Origin: Proteobacteria bacterium bin106
Lineage (GTDB): Bacteria > Bdellovibrionota_B > Oligoflexia > Oligoflexales > Bin106
Direction of reading: 5' to 3'
Length of the DNA stretch: 64,000 bases
Assembly: GCA_002238945.1 (NCBI GenBank)
Contig: MPNI01000008.1
Coordinates: 1 to 64,000, forward strand
Shown here: one piece after another, positions 42,095-50,365 of the stretch
How positions within the stretch are numbered: position 1 is the first letter of the stretch
How the letters are laid out: each line of letters opens with the position of its first letter
Program-made: the position numbers and the translations under genes
The notes under the pieces: generated by a model
The model's input: the letters and a program-made list of their open reading frames with translations, nothing else
Told to the model about the DNA's origin: nothing
The model's database searches: none

Positions 42095-42943
42095 CTAAGA
42101 TTTTTTTCGTGGCAATAATTTCACAAAGTTAGCAAAAGCATAGTTAAAGGCATCTCGAAGGGGATCGTTCTTGACCTTTTCGTTAGATTCGTTAGAAAAA
42201 ACATCACTGTAGTATTTTTCCAGAACTGCTTTGTCTTTGTAGTATTTTTCCAGAACTGCTTTGTCTTTAGCAGCTTTAGCAGCCTCATGGTCTGGGAATG
42301 CCTTTGCATAAAAGAGTATCATGGCTTTAAAAGCATCACCTTTGATAGTGGCTTTGCCATCAGATCCATTGACAGAAAGAGTGAAAAAAGATGTTTCTGG
42401 ATCCACTCCTTCCTCAGTAAGAGCTTCATAGAGGTTGACGGTTTTTTTGTTTTCGTCGGCTTTTGTGACAAAGTACTTGGAGGTTAACCTGACAACAGCA
42501 AAGTTATCGAGCTTGTTGTTTTTTGAGGCTATTTCTTTGTTTGAAACCCCATGAGTTAGGGATACCTCATTCCATGAGTGCTTATCATTGAAAGACAGAG
42601 TTGCTTTGGGATTAAGCTTATTATTAGCTTTATCTTCTTTGGCAAGAAGGTCCACTTTGTCACCTCCTTGTGCTTTGTTGTAAGAAAGTGAGAAAGTACC
42701 ACCTATTTCCCTTCGCTGTACCCTTTTTTTATATTGATCATCTGGATGAAAACTGACAGAGAAGCTCGAGTAGTGCTGAGCTGGAGGTATTTTGCCACAA
42801 GAACTTAAAACAAATAGGCTCGCGATGAGAGTGAGCACAAGCATGCCAGAGTGAGTGTTATGGGGGGTGTGTATCGTGTTATGCATAGCTTTATGTTTAT
42901 GCATGGTGTTATAAGCACTACAGAACAGAGAGAAAAAAAACAT
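42095..42943 (-). CDS. Unknown lipoprotein with recent internal duplication
   Basis: The lipoprotein signal MLVLTLIASLFVLSSC has a good lipobox (LSSC). The ATG at 42943 follows GGTGGAG with 6 nt spacing and is chosen. This gives a long N-region with many His residues (MHKHKAMHNTIHTPHNTH); a shorter start directly before the signal core (42844) is equally possible. The mature part is rich in Lys, Asn, Ser and Thr, with strands such as FSVSFHPDDQY, ATLSFNDKHSWNEVSL and FAVVRLTSKYFVTK. The C-terminus contains KAVLEKYYKD followed by KAVLEKYYSD, encoded by a perfect 30-bp direct repeat. The family is not recognised. Confidence 0.72.
   Translation of the reverse strand: MFFFSLFCSAYNTMHKHKAMHNTIHTPHNTHSGMLVLTLIASLFVLSSCGKIPPAQHYSSFSVSFHPDDQYKKRVQRREIGGTFSLSYNKAQGGDKVDLLAKEDKANNKLNPKATLSFNDKHSWNEVSLTHGVSNKEIASKNNKLDNFAVVRLTSKYFVTKADENKKTVNLYEALTEEGVDPETSFFTLSVNGSDGKATIKGDAFKAMILFYAKAFPDHEAAKAAKDKAVLEKYYKDKAVLEKYYSDVFSNESNEKVKNDPLRDAFNYAFANFVKLLPRKKS
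42209..42268. repeat. Perfect 30-bp tandem duplication inside lipoprotein gene
   Basis: The 30-bp unit at 42209-42238 is repeated without mismatch at 42239-42268. It keeps the reading frame and adds ten residues. The absence of any silent difference shows that it is very recent. Confidence 0.97.
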
Positions 42944-42958
42944 GATCGACTCCACCAC

Positions 42959-43283
42959 AAGAGATTAGAAAATGAGGATCTTAACCTTCTACCAATGATT
43001 ATGATTCTATATAAGCTGACTTATCTATCCTAAGCAAGAGAAATCACATATATTATCGATATTTTTTGATTATGGGAATATGACTTCAAATAGCTGTCTT
43101 AAAATGAGGCTGTGTGTGGTGTCTTTCGTTTTTTTTCATAAGAGCTATATAATCCTTTCCATAAGAGTTATATAGTCCTTTCCATAAGATAGTCCTTTGA
43201 AATGACAGGTTTTGTGGATAACATATGTGGTATGGATATGAAATGGATCATTAAGAAACACTCATTTCTATGAGGAGTTGTTT
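42959..43283. other. Divergent gap with 23-bp repeats
   Basis: This 325-bp divergent region holds promoters for both flanking genes. Two copies of a 23-bp unit (43137-43159 and 43160-43182) and a partial third copy (from 43183) are visible. No gene is seen. Confidence 0.5.
43137..43199. repeat. Tandem repeat, 23 bp x 2.7
   Basis: The unit cataagagctatataatcc followed by tttc is repeated with two differences, then in a shortened form. It lies about 85 bp upstream of the next gene. Confidence 0.88.
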
Positions 43284-45086
43284 TTGGCAGGATATGTGAG
43301 GTGGAAAGCTCTCTTTATGCTCTATTCTGGGCTGTGTGGTGGATTATACCACAGGTTTCATTATCAAGTCTGTGAATGGATGCTGTGGTGTTTTAGATAT
43401 GTTAGACAGGGTATAATTGCGGGGCTTTTATGGTGTGTTGTTAGTCCTCTTCATCTTAGTCATCCTAGTCTGCATATAGGCCTGCACATAGGCCCGCACA
43501 TAGGCCCGCAAAGGGTACTTGCTCAAAGTGAGCCGTCAGAGTTTAAGTCCAGTGTGACTTTGAGTCCCCATGAAGCAGAGAAGTTGCTTCAGAAGGGTAA
43601 GGTTTATTATGGCAGTAAACAGTACCTTGAAGCTAAAGCGGTTTTTCTTGATATTTTAAAGTTTTATCCATCTCACAAAAATGCTCGCGTTTATTTGGCT
43701 TTAACAGCTTATGCTCTTGAAGATTTTCATTTAGCACATCGAGTGTTTAGTACGTTGATTAGTCAGCGTCAGCTCAGACGTGAGGATGCTTTTCAGGCTG
43801 GTTACAGTGCTTTCAAGATGCGTGATTGGCGGCGTTGTTATGAGTTGATGAGTGTGGTGCCACAAGATGGCAAAACCTATGATATATCTTCTTTTTATGC
43901 TGGCCTTTGTTTGTTTGAATTAAAGAAATGGGATTTAGCTCTGGTTTTTTTGAAGCGGGCCGTGATACTTCCGGTGCATTTGGTAGAATCTAAAATACAG
44001 GTTATTAACGAGTTAGAGGCTATCATAGCTCAGCGTCATCAAGGTCCACCTAAGAAGCAAAAACCCACTCGGGTTTTATCTCAAAATGAGATGTTAGTGT
44101 TTCTTGAGGAGCCTCAATCATATGTGCGTTTTTATGGGTTGCATTGGAATATTGATGCCACCTATGATCCTCCTCAAAGCCTTAACCCCACCAATTATAC
44201 GGTAGCCAAGGTGGAGTTGCATTATCCGTGGGTGCTTGGTAAAAATTTGAAGTCTGTTCGTAACAGCTATCACCTTGGTCTGGGTTTGGATGCGGGAATC
44301 AGTGGGGCTATTGAACATCTCCGTGAAGCTACGGTCTCTCATGGTACTGATCTTGGCGCTCCTTTTAGAGAATCGATCATTGCCATAGAAGGTGCACGTC
44401 ATGATAACTACATGTTTTATGGCAGGGTCAAACCATGGGTTGAGTGGGGTTTTCATCCTCAAGCAAAGTTAGGACTTTCTGGCTATTATGGTGGACATTA
44501 TGGACAATTTGAGGGTAATCGTCAGTATATTTCTACCTTTCAAGTCCATCCTTTTCTCCTTTTTAGTCTGACAGAAAAGGTCCTTGCAAAACTGTTTTTG
44601 CAAGGAGATTATTGGTTAGGTTTGTCTTATGGCAGTGCTAGCAAATACGCGGTATCTTTGCAGGTGCTGACAAAGATTCGTCGTTCTTATGAACTCGATG
44701 TGCAAGCCGCTTCGGCTATACATCTGACTGAACGGCGTAGTTACACCCCGCTAGCGACTCATAGTGGGTTATTGCTTTTCCGTTACCACACGCCTTTTTG
44801 GGTATCTTTGGAAATAGGTGGAGATGCGGAGTACTTCAAAAGCTATCAAATTTGGCCTAAAGACAGTGACATACCTATGCGTGCCAATGGGTTACGATTG
44901 GGATTATTGGGAGGTTTGCAAGTGAAAGCATGGAAAGGCTTGCATGCTAGTCTTCGCTATAGCACATCTGATATTTCATGGACACAATCAGGAGAGGATG
45001 TACTTTCAGAAAGCTGGCAGGAGTATGCTCCTGTGGCTCAAGGTACTTTGTTAGCTTTTATCGATTATCGTTGGGTCTTTGAATAG
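43284..45086 (+). CDS. TPR domain fused to outer-membrane beta-barrel
   Basis: The start is uncertain: TTG at 43284 has GAGGAG 6 nt upstream, a GTG at 43296 and an ATG at 43317 are alternatives. A signal peptide with a hydrophobic core (IIAGLLWCVVSPLHL) is followed by a HIGLHIGPHIGP triplication and a VLAQS cleavage-like site. Then come TPR motifs (AEKLLQKGKVYYGSKQYLEA, ARVYLALTAYALEDFHLA, AFQAGYSAFKMRDW) to about residue 230. The C-terminal 330 residues are barrel strands (YHLGLGLDAGISGA, YMFYGRVKPWVEWGF, AKLGLSGYYGGHYG, WVSLEIGGDAEYF) that end LLAFIDYRWVFE. A periplasmic TPR plus a barrel resembles secretion proteins of exopolysaccharide or surface-protein systems; the substrate is unknown. 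A 45098 gene follows after 11 bp. Confidence 0.8.
   Translation: MAGYVRWKALFMLYSGLCGGLYHRFHYQVCEWMLWCFRYVRQGIIAGLLWCVVSPLHLSHPSLHIGLHIGPHIGPQRVLAQSEPSEFKSSVTLSPHEAEKLLQKGKVYYGSKQYLEAKAVFLDILKFYPSHKNARVYLALTAYALEDFHLAHRVFSTLISQRQLRREDAFQAGYSAFKMRDWRRCYELMSVVPQDGKTYDISSFYAGLCLFELKKWDLALVFLKRAVILPVHLVESKIQVINELEAIIAQRHQGPPKKQKPTRVLSQNEMLVFLEEPQSYVRFYGLHWNIDATYDPPQSLNPTNYTVAKVELHYPWVLGKNLKSVRNSYHLGLGLDAGISGAIEHLREATVSHGTDLGAPFRESIIAIEGARHDNYMFYGRVKPWVEWGFHPQAKLGLSGYYGGHYGQFEGNRQYISTFQVHPFLLFSLTEKVLAKLFLQGDYWLGLSYGSASKYAVSLQVLTKIRRSYELDVQAASAIHLTERRSYTPLATHSGLLLFRYHTPFWVSLEIGGDAEYFKSYQIWPKDSDIPMRANGLRLGLLGGLQVKAWKGLHASLRYSTSDISWTQSGEDVLSESWQEYAPVAQGTLLAFIDYRWVFE
43470..43505. repeat. Tandem repeat, 12 bp x 3, in signal peptide codons
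   Basis: Three 12-bp units (ctgcatataggc and variants) encode HIGL, HIGP, HIGP between the hydrophobic core and the predicted cleavage site of the TPR/barrel protein. Confidence 0.9.
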
Positions 45087-45097
45087 CAAGGCTTACT

Positions 45098-45568
45098 ATG
45101 GATAAGAAATGGTATGAACGGGTAGCGCGTCTCCGTTATAGTGATGGTAAGTGGCTGGAAGCGGAAGATGATTCGGTATGTGTTCGTGGCGATTTTACTG
45201 GAAAATTCTCTGAAGGCCTTAAAGAGTTACGTTATACTGCTTCTGAGGCTGTGGAGATTTTTAATCATTACAGCAAGCCTGCTTCTCATATCACTCTTCT
45301 TGTTCTTGAGCAAGAAGTGGATTATAGCCTTAATGGTTTGATGTTGTTGCGTCATTCCAGTCAGATCAAATTGTTGCGCAAAGTTCCTTATCTCACTATG
45401 GAACTGACTGAGAATGCAGGATTTCCCACACAAAGTCACAAGAAAGCTCGCTTTCTTGCAAGAGAAGATGATATGGGCACACTGGTGTGGTGTACAGAAG
45501 AGGGACATGTTTGGGAGCATGAGCAATTGATCAAATGCACTCTTAAAGAACTTGTCAAATATTCATAA
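45098..45568 (+). CDS. Unknown 156-residue cytosolic protein
   Basis: I do not recognise this family. The product is mixed alpha/beta, without signal or membrane segment: RVARLRYSDGKWLEAEDDS, FSEGLKELRYTASEAVEIFN, HITLLVLEQEVDYSLNGLML and a C-terminal helix. It begins 11 bp after the stop of the TPR/barrel gene and is followed by another small gene after 22 bp, so the three probably form an operon. Both cysteines are isolated. It may be a cytosolic partner or simply a housekeeping neighbour. Confidence 0.72.
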   Translation: MDKKWYERVARLRYSDGKWLEAEDDSVCVRGDFTGKFSEGLKELRYTASEAVEIFNHYSKPASHITLLVLEQEVDYSLNGLMLLRHSSQIKLLRKVPYLTMELTENAGFPTQSHKKARFLAREDDMGTLVWCTEEGHVWEHEQLIKCTLKELVKYS

Positions 45569-45590
45569 AGCATAGAAGGATGATTTTATT

Positions 45591-45905
45591 GTGAAGGTGC
45601 AATTTCAAGGTTCATCTCCTGAAGATATTTTGACCCTGTTTCAAGAAAAGATCAAAGGACGCAAAATAGCAAAGCTTCTTAATCTTTCTTTAGTTGATCA
45701 TTCCTTGACCATCTCGGTGAGTAAACTGGGAACGTCGCGTTTTCTTTTCCATGTACACACCGATCAGCCTCTCAATTGCATAACCATATCTTTATACAAA
45801 AAACATGTACCTTTTACTCATCGTGCTATGGAAAAAGACATCGTAGCTAAGATCACACGTATTATTGAGGATTGTGGCGGAACCATAATCACTCCTTATA
45901 CATAG
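45591..45905 (+). CDS. Unknown 104-residue protein
   Basis: The only fitting start is the GTG at 45591, with GAAGGA about 11 nt upstream. The product begins MKVQFQGSSPEDILTLFQEK and is alpha/beta with LTISVSKLGTSRFLFHVHT and CITISLYKKHVPF. The layout resembles small DUF-type domains of unknown function. The last codons and the TAG stop are within an 11-bp tandem duplication shared with the converging gene. Operon position after the genes at 43284 and 45098. Confidence 0.68.
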   Translation: MKVQFQGSSPEDILTLFQEKIKGRKIAKLLNLSLVDHSLTISVSKLGTSRFLFHVHTDQPLNCITISLYKKHVPFTHRAMEKDIVAKITRIIEDCGGTIITPYT

Positions 45906-45916
45906 CTTATACATAA
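45895..45916. repeat. Tandem repeat, 11 bp x 2, across two convergent stop codons
   Basis: cttatacatag (45895-45905) and cttatacataa (45906-45916). The stop of the plus gene (45903-45905) is in the first copy and the stop of the minus gene (45907-45909) is in the second. Confidence 0.88.
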
Positions 45917-46485
45917 ACATAATAAGCCGTGTAGCCTTCTTTTCTTAAAAACAGTGCTGCACTTAAAGCTGTTTTTTGGCTTTCAAGATAGAGCCAAAAT
46001 TCCTGCTGGTCTTTGGGTGATGGATAGAGGCGGGAGTGTGATAGCCATTGTCCTAGTTCTTTGCGCACATAACTTGCTACGTTTTTGTGGTTGTTGTTAA
46101 TGAGCTGTTCTGTCTTTCCTTCTTTTACCAATATACGTTGTTTGATAGATGATGGATCTATGGCAAAAGCATTAGCCATAGCCAATGCTTTAAGCTCATC
46201 AAGACTCTTTTTGCTGCATTGATGCCATTGTCTGTAACGTTTAATAGAGTAGCGTAGCTCTTTTTCTTGCAGACCGCTGCTGTGAGCTAACTGCTTCCAG
46301 GTTAATGTGAGGTAATGATCTAATGCAGCTTTTAGGGATTGCTGAGTTCCTGGTAAGGGAATCAGGCAGATCTCTTCAAGAATCACTCTAAAGAGTAAGC
46401 GTTCTTTAGAGAACACACCCATGACAGAGAGATGGGATGTTTCATTATTTTCAGTAGGGTTATTGTGTGGGGGTGTACATAACAT
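45907..46485 (-). CDS. Unknown 192-residue helical protein
   Basis: I do not recognise this gene. The product is mostly helical, without signal peptide or membrane segment. It contains WKQLAHSSGLQEKELRYSIKRYRQWH, in which the LAHSSGLQEKELRYSIKRY part has helix-turn-helix-like spacing, and SVASYVRKELGQWL-type helices. Tentatively it could be a DNA-binding or accessory protein. The start at 46485 is followed by an internal ATG at residue 22, which could be the real start. It converges on 45591 with only 1 bp between the stop codons. Confidence 0.6.
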   Translation of the reverse strand: MLCTPPHNNPTENNETSHLSVMGVFSKERLLFRVILEEICLIPLPGTQQSLKAALDHYLTLTWKQLAHSSGLQEKELRYSIKRYRQWHQCSKKSLDELKALAMANAFAIDPSSIKQRILVKEGKTEQLINNNHKNVASYVRKELGQWLSHSRLYPSPKDQQEFWLYLESQKTALSAALFLRKEGYTAYYVYV

Positions 46486-46606
46486 AAGGAGATTTAGCTA
46501 ACTCATTTTTATATAACTCATTGATATATAAGAAGAAAATTTTGAAAAAGCAATTAAGTTAAAGAAAAGCTCTCTATTTTCGAAACGTTTACTAGAGAAA
46601 AAAGTC

Positions 46607-47059
46607 ATGTATTTGCAAAATGATCGTCTTATGGCATTTTATGGAAAGTTCATGACTAGCCACATCGCATCCGTTTCAGGATGTCATGTAATAGAGGACT
46701 TTGATATGTTAAAGCTAGAATTTGATCATAAACGCATGCAAGAGAGGCAAAAGCTTACTGGTTTATTGCCTGGAAAAATCCTTATATTACGCACCTCTCG
46801 TTATTTGAGTAGCCGAGCTGTGGATGCTAGCAAGAGTGGTATAGGTATTTTATCTTCGGCTTCTTTGGAGGTAGGAGAAAAGCTCCTTTTGAGTACATCG
46901 CAGTTCGAAATTCCTTTGAGAGTGTTGTACAAGCAAAAAGATTATGCAAAAAGCAATTGTCATAGATATGGCTTTGTGGTGGATCCGGATTATGCGGATA
47001 GAGACACAATCGACATGATCGCTATCTTTAAAGATTCTGGGTGTATGAAACCTAACTGA
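46607..47059 (+). CDS. PilZ-like domain protein
   Basis: The 150-residue product has a central region that resembles PilZ domains: ILILRTSRYLSSRAVDASKSGIGILS contains the DxSxxG motif (DASKSG) after a basic segment. LEVGEKLLLSTSQFEIPLRVLY and NCHRYGFVVDPD follow as the barrel strands that usually close the domain. PilZ domains bind cyclic-di-GMP through RxxxR plus DxSxxG. The first arginine pair is not clearly present here, so ligand binding is uncertain. Several ATGs occur near the start (46607, 46631, 46652). No obvious c-di-GMP enzymes are nearby. Confidence 0.6.
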   Translation: MYLQNDRLMAFYGKFMTSHIASVSGCHVIEDFDMLKLEFDHKRMQERQKLTGLLPGKILILRTSRYLSSRAVDASKSGIGILSSASLEVGEKLLLSTSQFEIPLRVLYKQKDYAKSNCHRYGFVVDPDYADRDTIDMIAIFKDSGCMKPN

Positions 47060-47104
47060 TTATCGTGTGTTGTTTGTGTGTTGTGTTAGGTTGCTTGAGA
47101 AGGT

Positions 47105-48307
47105 ATGATCCTGGCTATGTCAGATCATATGGATAAAAATGCTGTTTACGCTCATTTATTGCGTAGAATCTCTGTGGAATATGAGCATATTTTTACGAGT
47201 TATAAACTCAAGCGTCATCATATCGTGCCGGCTACCTTGCGGCTCTCATCTTCTCGACAGTATCTCGGTCAGTGGCATCCACAAAAACGCGAAATTTCTT
47301 TATCTCTTGATTTATGCTGCCGTTATAGATGGTGTGAAGTATTGGAAGCTTTAAAGCATGAGATAGCCCATCAAATCGTTGATGAATACCTTTCTCAACA
47401 ACAATCCGGTGTTTCTTCTATACCTCCTCCTCCTCATGGCAAGCTTTTTGTTAAAGCTTGCGATATGATCTGTGTGGCTCCGTGGGCTCGTTCTGCACGT
47501 ATCCATGCGGATGCTGCTGCTCCATCGCTTTCAGAATTACTCAGTGAAAAAGAATCTCCCATTGAACAAAAAATTTCTAAGTTGTTACGTCTTTCAGAAT
47601 CGAGTAACGAGCATGAAGCAGCTTTGGCTTTGGAGCGTGTCAAAGCATTAGCTGAAAAGTTTTCTATCACGCATCACAAAGATGGCAGTCAGGTGGCTGA
47701 TGAGCAAAATATACACTTTATTGCACTACCAACAGGACGTCGGAGACGTCAAGCCTTTCATAGTGCTCTAGCAGATCTTTTAATCACACATTTTGGAGTA
47801 CAAGGCATTTTTACCAAAGCCTATGATGTGAAAAAACATTGTGATGTGGTGGAACTTGAAGTTATCGGTAAGCCCCGTGATTTGCTGATGGCTGAATATG
47901 TCTATCACTATCTTATAAAAACCTGTGATCATCTTTGGCTGCAGCACAAAAAAAATGCGTCTAAGGATTTTTCTAAAGTGCGATCGATGCAGGTGGCAAA
48001 GAACTCTTTTATTGCAGGGGTGTTAGGAGGTTTTCGTGAAAAACTCAAAAAAACCAGTAGCAGTATGTCTTCATCAACAACTGCTAAGGCGTCAGCATCA
48101 TCTTTGAGTATAAGAGATCAGTATCTTGCCTCACAGAACACGTTACTCAGTGATTTTTTTCATAAACGTTACCCTTATACCCATAAAGTGGTTTCTTGCA
48201 GACAGGTGGATAAAAGCCAATATAAAGCAGGAAAACAGCAGGGGCGGAAACTGTCCATCACCACACCCCTTGCTGGTGGACATGGTGCCATTAAGTTGCT
48301 TAACTAA
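47105..48307 (+). CDS. SprT-like metallopeptidase domain fused to DUF2786
   Basis: The N-terminal part (residues 15-130) is SprT-like: ATLRLSSSRQYLGQWHPQKR, then the zinc-binding HExxH in EALKHEIAHQIVDEY (His85, Glu86, His89), and HGKLFVKACDMI. The middle (about 155-190) is DUF2786: IEQKISKLLRLSESSNEHEA followed by ALALERVKALAEKF. The C-terminal half (ALPTGRRRRQAFHSALADLL, MAEYVYHYLIKTC) matches the domain that usually accompanies DUF2786, interrupted by a Ser/Ala-rich linker near 320-340. Such fusions are seen in phage and bacterial genomes and are thought to be DNA- or chromatin-linked proteases, but no function is established. It converges on the first HsdR-N-like gene with 5 bp between the stops. 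Confidence 0.8.
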   Translation: MILAMSDHMDKNAVYAHLLRRISVEYEHIFTSYKLKRHHIVPATLRLSSSRQYLGQWHPQKREISLSLDLCCRYRWCEVLEALKHEIAHQIVDEYLSQQQSGVSSIPPPPHGKLFVKACDMICVAPWARSARIHADAAAPSLSELLSEKESPIEQKISKLLRLSESSNEHEAALALERVKALAEKFSITHHKDGSQVADEQNIHFIALPTGRRRRQAFHSALADLLITHFGVQGIFTKAYDVKKHCDVVELEVIGKPRDLLMAEYVYHYLIKTCDHLWLQHKKNASKDFSKVRSMQVAKNSFIAGVLGGFREKLKKTSSSMSSSTTAKASASSLSIRDQYLASQNTLLSDFFHKRYPYTHKVVSCRQVDKSQYKAGKQQGRKLSITTPLAGGHGAIKLLN

Positions 48308-48312
48308 AAGGT

Positions 48313-49191
48313 TTATGAGGCTAGCTTATCCGTATTTTCTGATGTGGATGGCTGGGCTGTATTGTGTTTGGCTGCTGCTTTAGGGTTGGTTGTGTTTGGT
48401 ACGGGAGGAGGGGGTGTTGTGTCCAGTTCGCGTTGTTCAAGCATTTTTTTGCGTAAGCGTAGGATCAGTTTTTGAGCTTCTTTAAATTCTTCAGAATTGA
48501 CAATACTATCTTTTAAAATGTGATCTTTAATGATGGTAAAGAGTTGTTTTTCTGAAAGGACCATTTCTTGATCAGATAATGTGAGTAATTTGAATATCTG
48601 TGAAGTTTCAAGGCGCATGAGATACAATATGGGAATAGATAGCAGCACAGCACTGATGGTGTAAGGGTTTGTAACCATTTGCCATTCTTTGATGGCATCA
48701 TCATTGAGTATTTTTTCTTTTGTGAGAAGATAGAGCTTTTGATAGGTCTCGTCTTTGTTGAGTTCTAAAGCGGTGATATCAAAAGAGAGAATCATGTTAT
48801 AGCTAATGGGTTTTTTGAAGACGATGCTATAAAGTTGCCAACACCAGCCATTGGTGAGAACCACCATCTCTACTCCTTCATGGACTCCATAGTTTACAGC
48901 TTGTTTGATCTGATGTTCTTTGAGCTGTATCCCTACTCCTTTGACTTCCACAAGAAATTTGATACGTTCTTTCATGATGATGGCTATATCACATGATGAG
49001 CCACGTATTTTGTATTCAGAGGTGACTTCGTTATAGCGATCATAGCCCCAAATCTCACCAAACATATCTTTGACGATGGTCACTGTGTCGGTTTCATTGA
49101 TACCACGTTTGCGTGCAGATGTGACCACTGGCTGCAAATGCTGTAATGCAGCTGTCATACGTTTCCGGGTATGATCGTGGATGTCGTGCAT
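48313..49191 (-). CDS. Stand-alone HsdR N-terminal-like (PD-(D/E)XK) protein, copy A
   Basis: The 292-residue product has a PD-(D/E)XK nuclease core like the N-terminal domain of type I restriction R subunits: Glu59 in TSEYKI, Asp68 in CDIAI, Glu82-x-Lys84 in FLVEVKG, and Gln97/Tyr101 in KQAVNYG, followed by VVLTNGWCWQLY. The same positions are occupied in copies B and C. The C-terminal half is helical and ends in a Pro/Thr/Ala-rich tail (about residues 255-292). No helicase, specificity or methylase gene is near, so it is not a normal restriction system. It is the last and most divergent of three tandem copies. Similar single-domain proteins are known but without assigned function. Confidence 0.82.
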   Translation of the reverse strand: MHDIHDHTRKRMTAALQHLQPVVTSARKRGINETDTVTIVKDMFGEIWGYDRYNEVTSEYKIRGSSCDIAIIMKERIKFLVEVKGVGIQLKEHQIKQAVNYGVHEGVEMVVLTNGWCWQLYSIVFKKPISYNMILSFDITALELNKDETYQKLYLLTKEKILNDDAIKEWQMVTNPYTISAVLLSIPILYLMRLETSQIFKLLTLSDQEMVLSEKQLFTIIKDHILKDSIVNSEEFKEAQKLILRLRKKMLEQRELDTTPPPPVPNTTNPKAAAKHNTAQPSTSENTDKLAS

Positions 49192-49265
49192 CTACTTCTC
49201 TGTGTTATGTGTATGAGGTCTTTTCAAGCATCAAACATATTGTAAAGCTCACTCGAGCTACTCGT

Positions 49266-50126
49266 TTAGGCACTATTTGGCCAATGGATGTCCAGATCCA
49301 CAATTTTGGCAGAAGAATTTGTGGTTGGTGGTTGATTTTTTTTGGGTTGGTTTTTCTTTTTGTGTTTTTCTATTTTGCGATAGGTTCGTGATAAAAAGTT
49401 CTTAGCTACCTCTAACTCATCAGATTCGGTAATGGCCCGTTTTAAAACTTTATTAATGAGTAATGTATAGATATCTTCATTAAGAACTGTTGTGGTAGCA
49501 CTGTCGGTGGCGATCTCTTTGAATATCTTTTTAGTCTCTCTGCGTAGGCAATTGAGTACTGGTGGAGAAAGAAGGAGTGCAGCAACACTATATTGATTCA
49601 TCACTTTGTAGTGATTGTTCAAAGTAGAGAAGGCATTTTTTTTCACTCCTTCACAGCTCAGAGGATACAGTGTCACAAAGGTGTCTTCTTGGTTGGGAGT
49701 CAAGGTTGTGATATCAAAGGAGGAAATAAGCTGACATTTCATCGTCTCTTTGAGGTTGACTTTATAAATGTGCCATTGGGCCCCATTGGTTAGAACCGCC
49801 CATTTTATACCCTCTTGAGCGCTATATTCCACCACCTGCTTGGTGTGTTGTTCTTTGAGTTCGCAGCCAATAGCTTTCACCTCCACTAAAAACGGAATAT
49901 GGTCGTTGATGGTGATGGCAAGATCACAATAAGAACGTCGTATTTTATGTTCAGCGGTGATTTCAAGATATTTATTGTAGCCAAAGATCTCTTCTAAAAT
50001 ATCTGTCACAATAGTTACGGTATCAGCTTCATTCACATCACGATTTCTAGCTGATTTAATGATAGGTAGTAGACGTCGTAATCCATTAGACATCCTTGTA
50101 CGTGCTCGTGTACCGATTTTATACAT
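49266..50126 (-). CDS. Stand-alone HsdR N-terminal-like (PD-(D/E)XK) protein, copy B
   Basis: The core residues are Glu59 (ITAEHKI), Asp68 (CDLAI), Glu82 and Lys84 (LVEVKA), Gln97 and Tyr101 (KQVVEY), with AVLTNGAQWHIYKV after them. The helical C-terminal half has VMNQYSVAALLLSPPVL and LKRAITESDELEVAKNFL, nearly the same as in copy C, and a basic, Pro/Asn-rich tail ending in KIVDLDIHW. The start ATG at 50126 lies about 18 nt after a TATAAT box (complement of 50144-50149), giving a very short leader. The 84-bp region upstream is almost identical to that of copy C. Confidence 0.85.
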   Translation of the reverse strand: MYKIGTRARTRMSNGLRRLLPIIKSARNRDVNEADTVTIVTDILEEIFGYNKYLEITAEHKIRRSYCDLAITINDHIPFLVEVKAIGCELKEQHTKQVVEYSAQEGIKWAVLTNGAQWHIYKVNLKETMKCQLISSFDITTLTPNQEDTFVTLYPLSCEGVKKNAFSTLNNHYKVMNQYSVAALLLSPPVLNCLRRETKKIFKEIATDSATTTVLNEDIYTLLINKVLKRAITESDELEVAKNFLSRTYRKIEKHKKKNQPKKNQPPTTNSSAKIVDLDIHWPNSA

Positions 50127-50210
50127 GTTAATATCCCATTATAATTATATGTGTGCAGCATATGAATCCATGAACACATTCGGCGGCAGCCACAAAAACT
50201 ATAGTAGCTT
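50127..50210 (-). promoter_or_regulatory. Duplicated leader/promoter block of copy B
   Basis: This block matches 51218-51301 over its length. The 56-bp part 50155-50210 differs from 51246-51301 at a single base. On the minus strand it includes TATAAT about 18 nt before the ATG. The arm GGCAGCCAC (50185-50193) can pair with GTGGCTGTT at 50239-50247. Confidence 0.8.
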
Positions 50211-50365
50211 TATGAGTAGCTCTATGAGCTTCTGAACAGTGGCTGTTTCTTTAAATTAAGGACACTGATCTTTACCACAGGACATCATGATAAAAAGAAG
50301 AGATGGATGTCCTGTGATGTGAGATGCGGGCTTTTCTATGTGGGTATCTTTTTTTCTAGAAAGCG

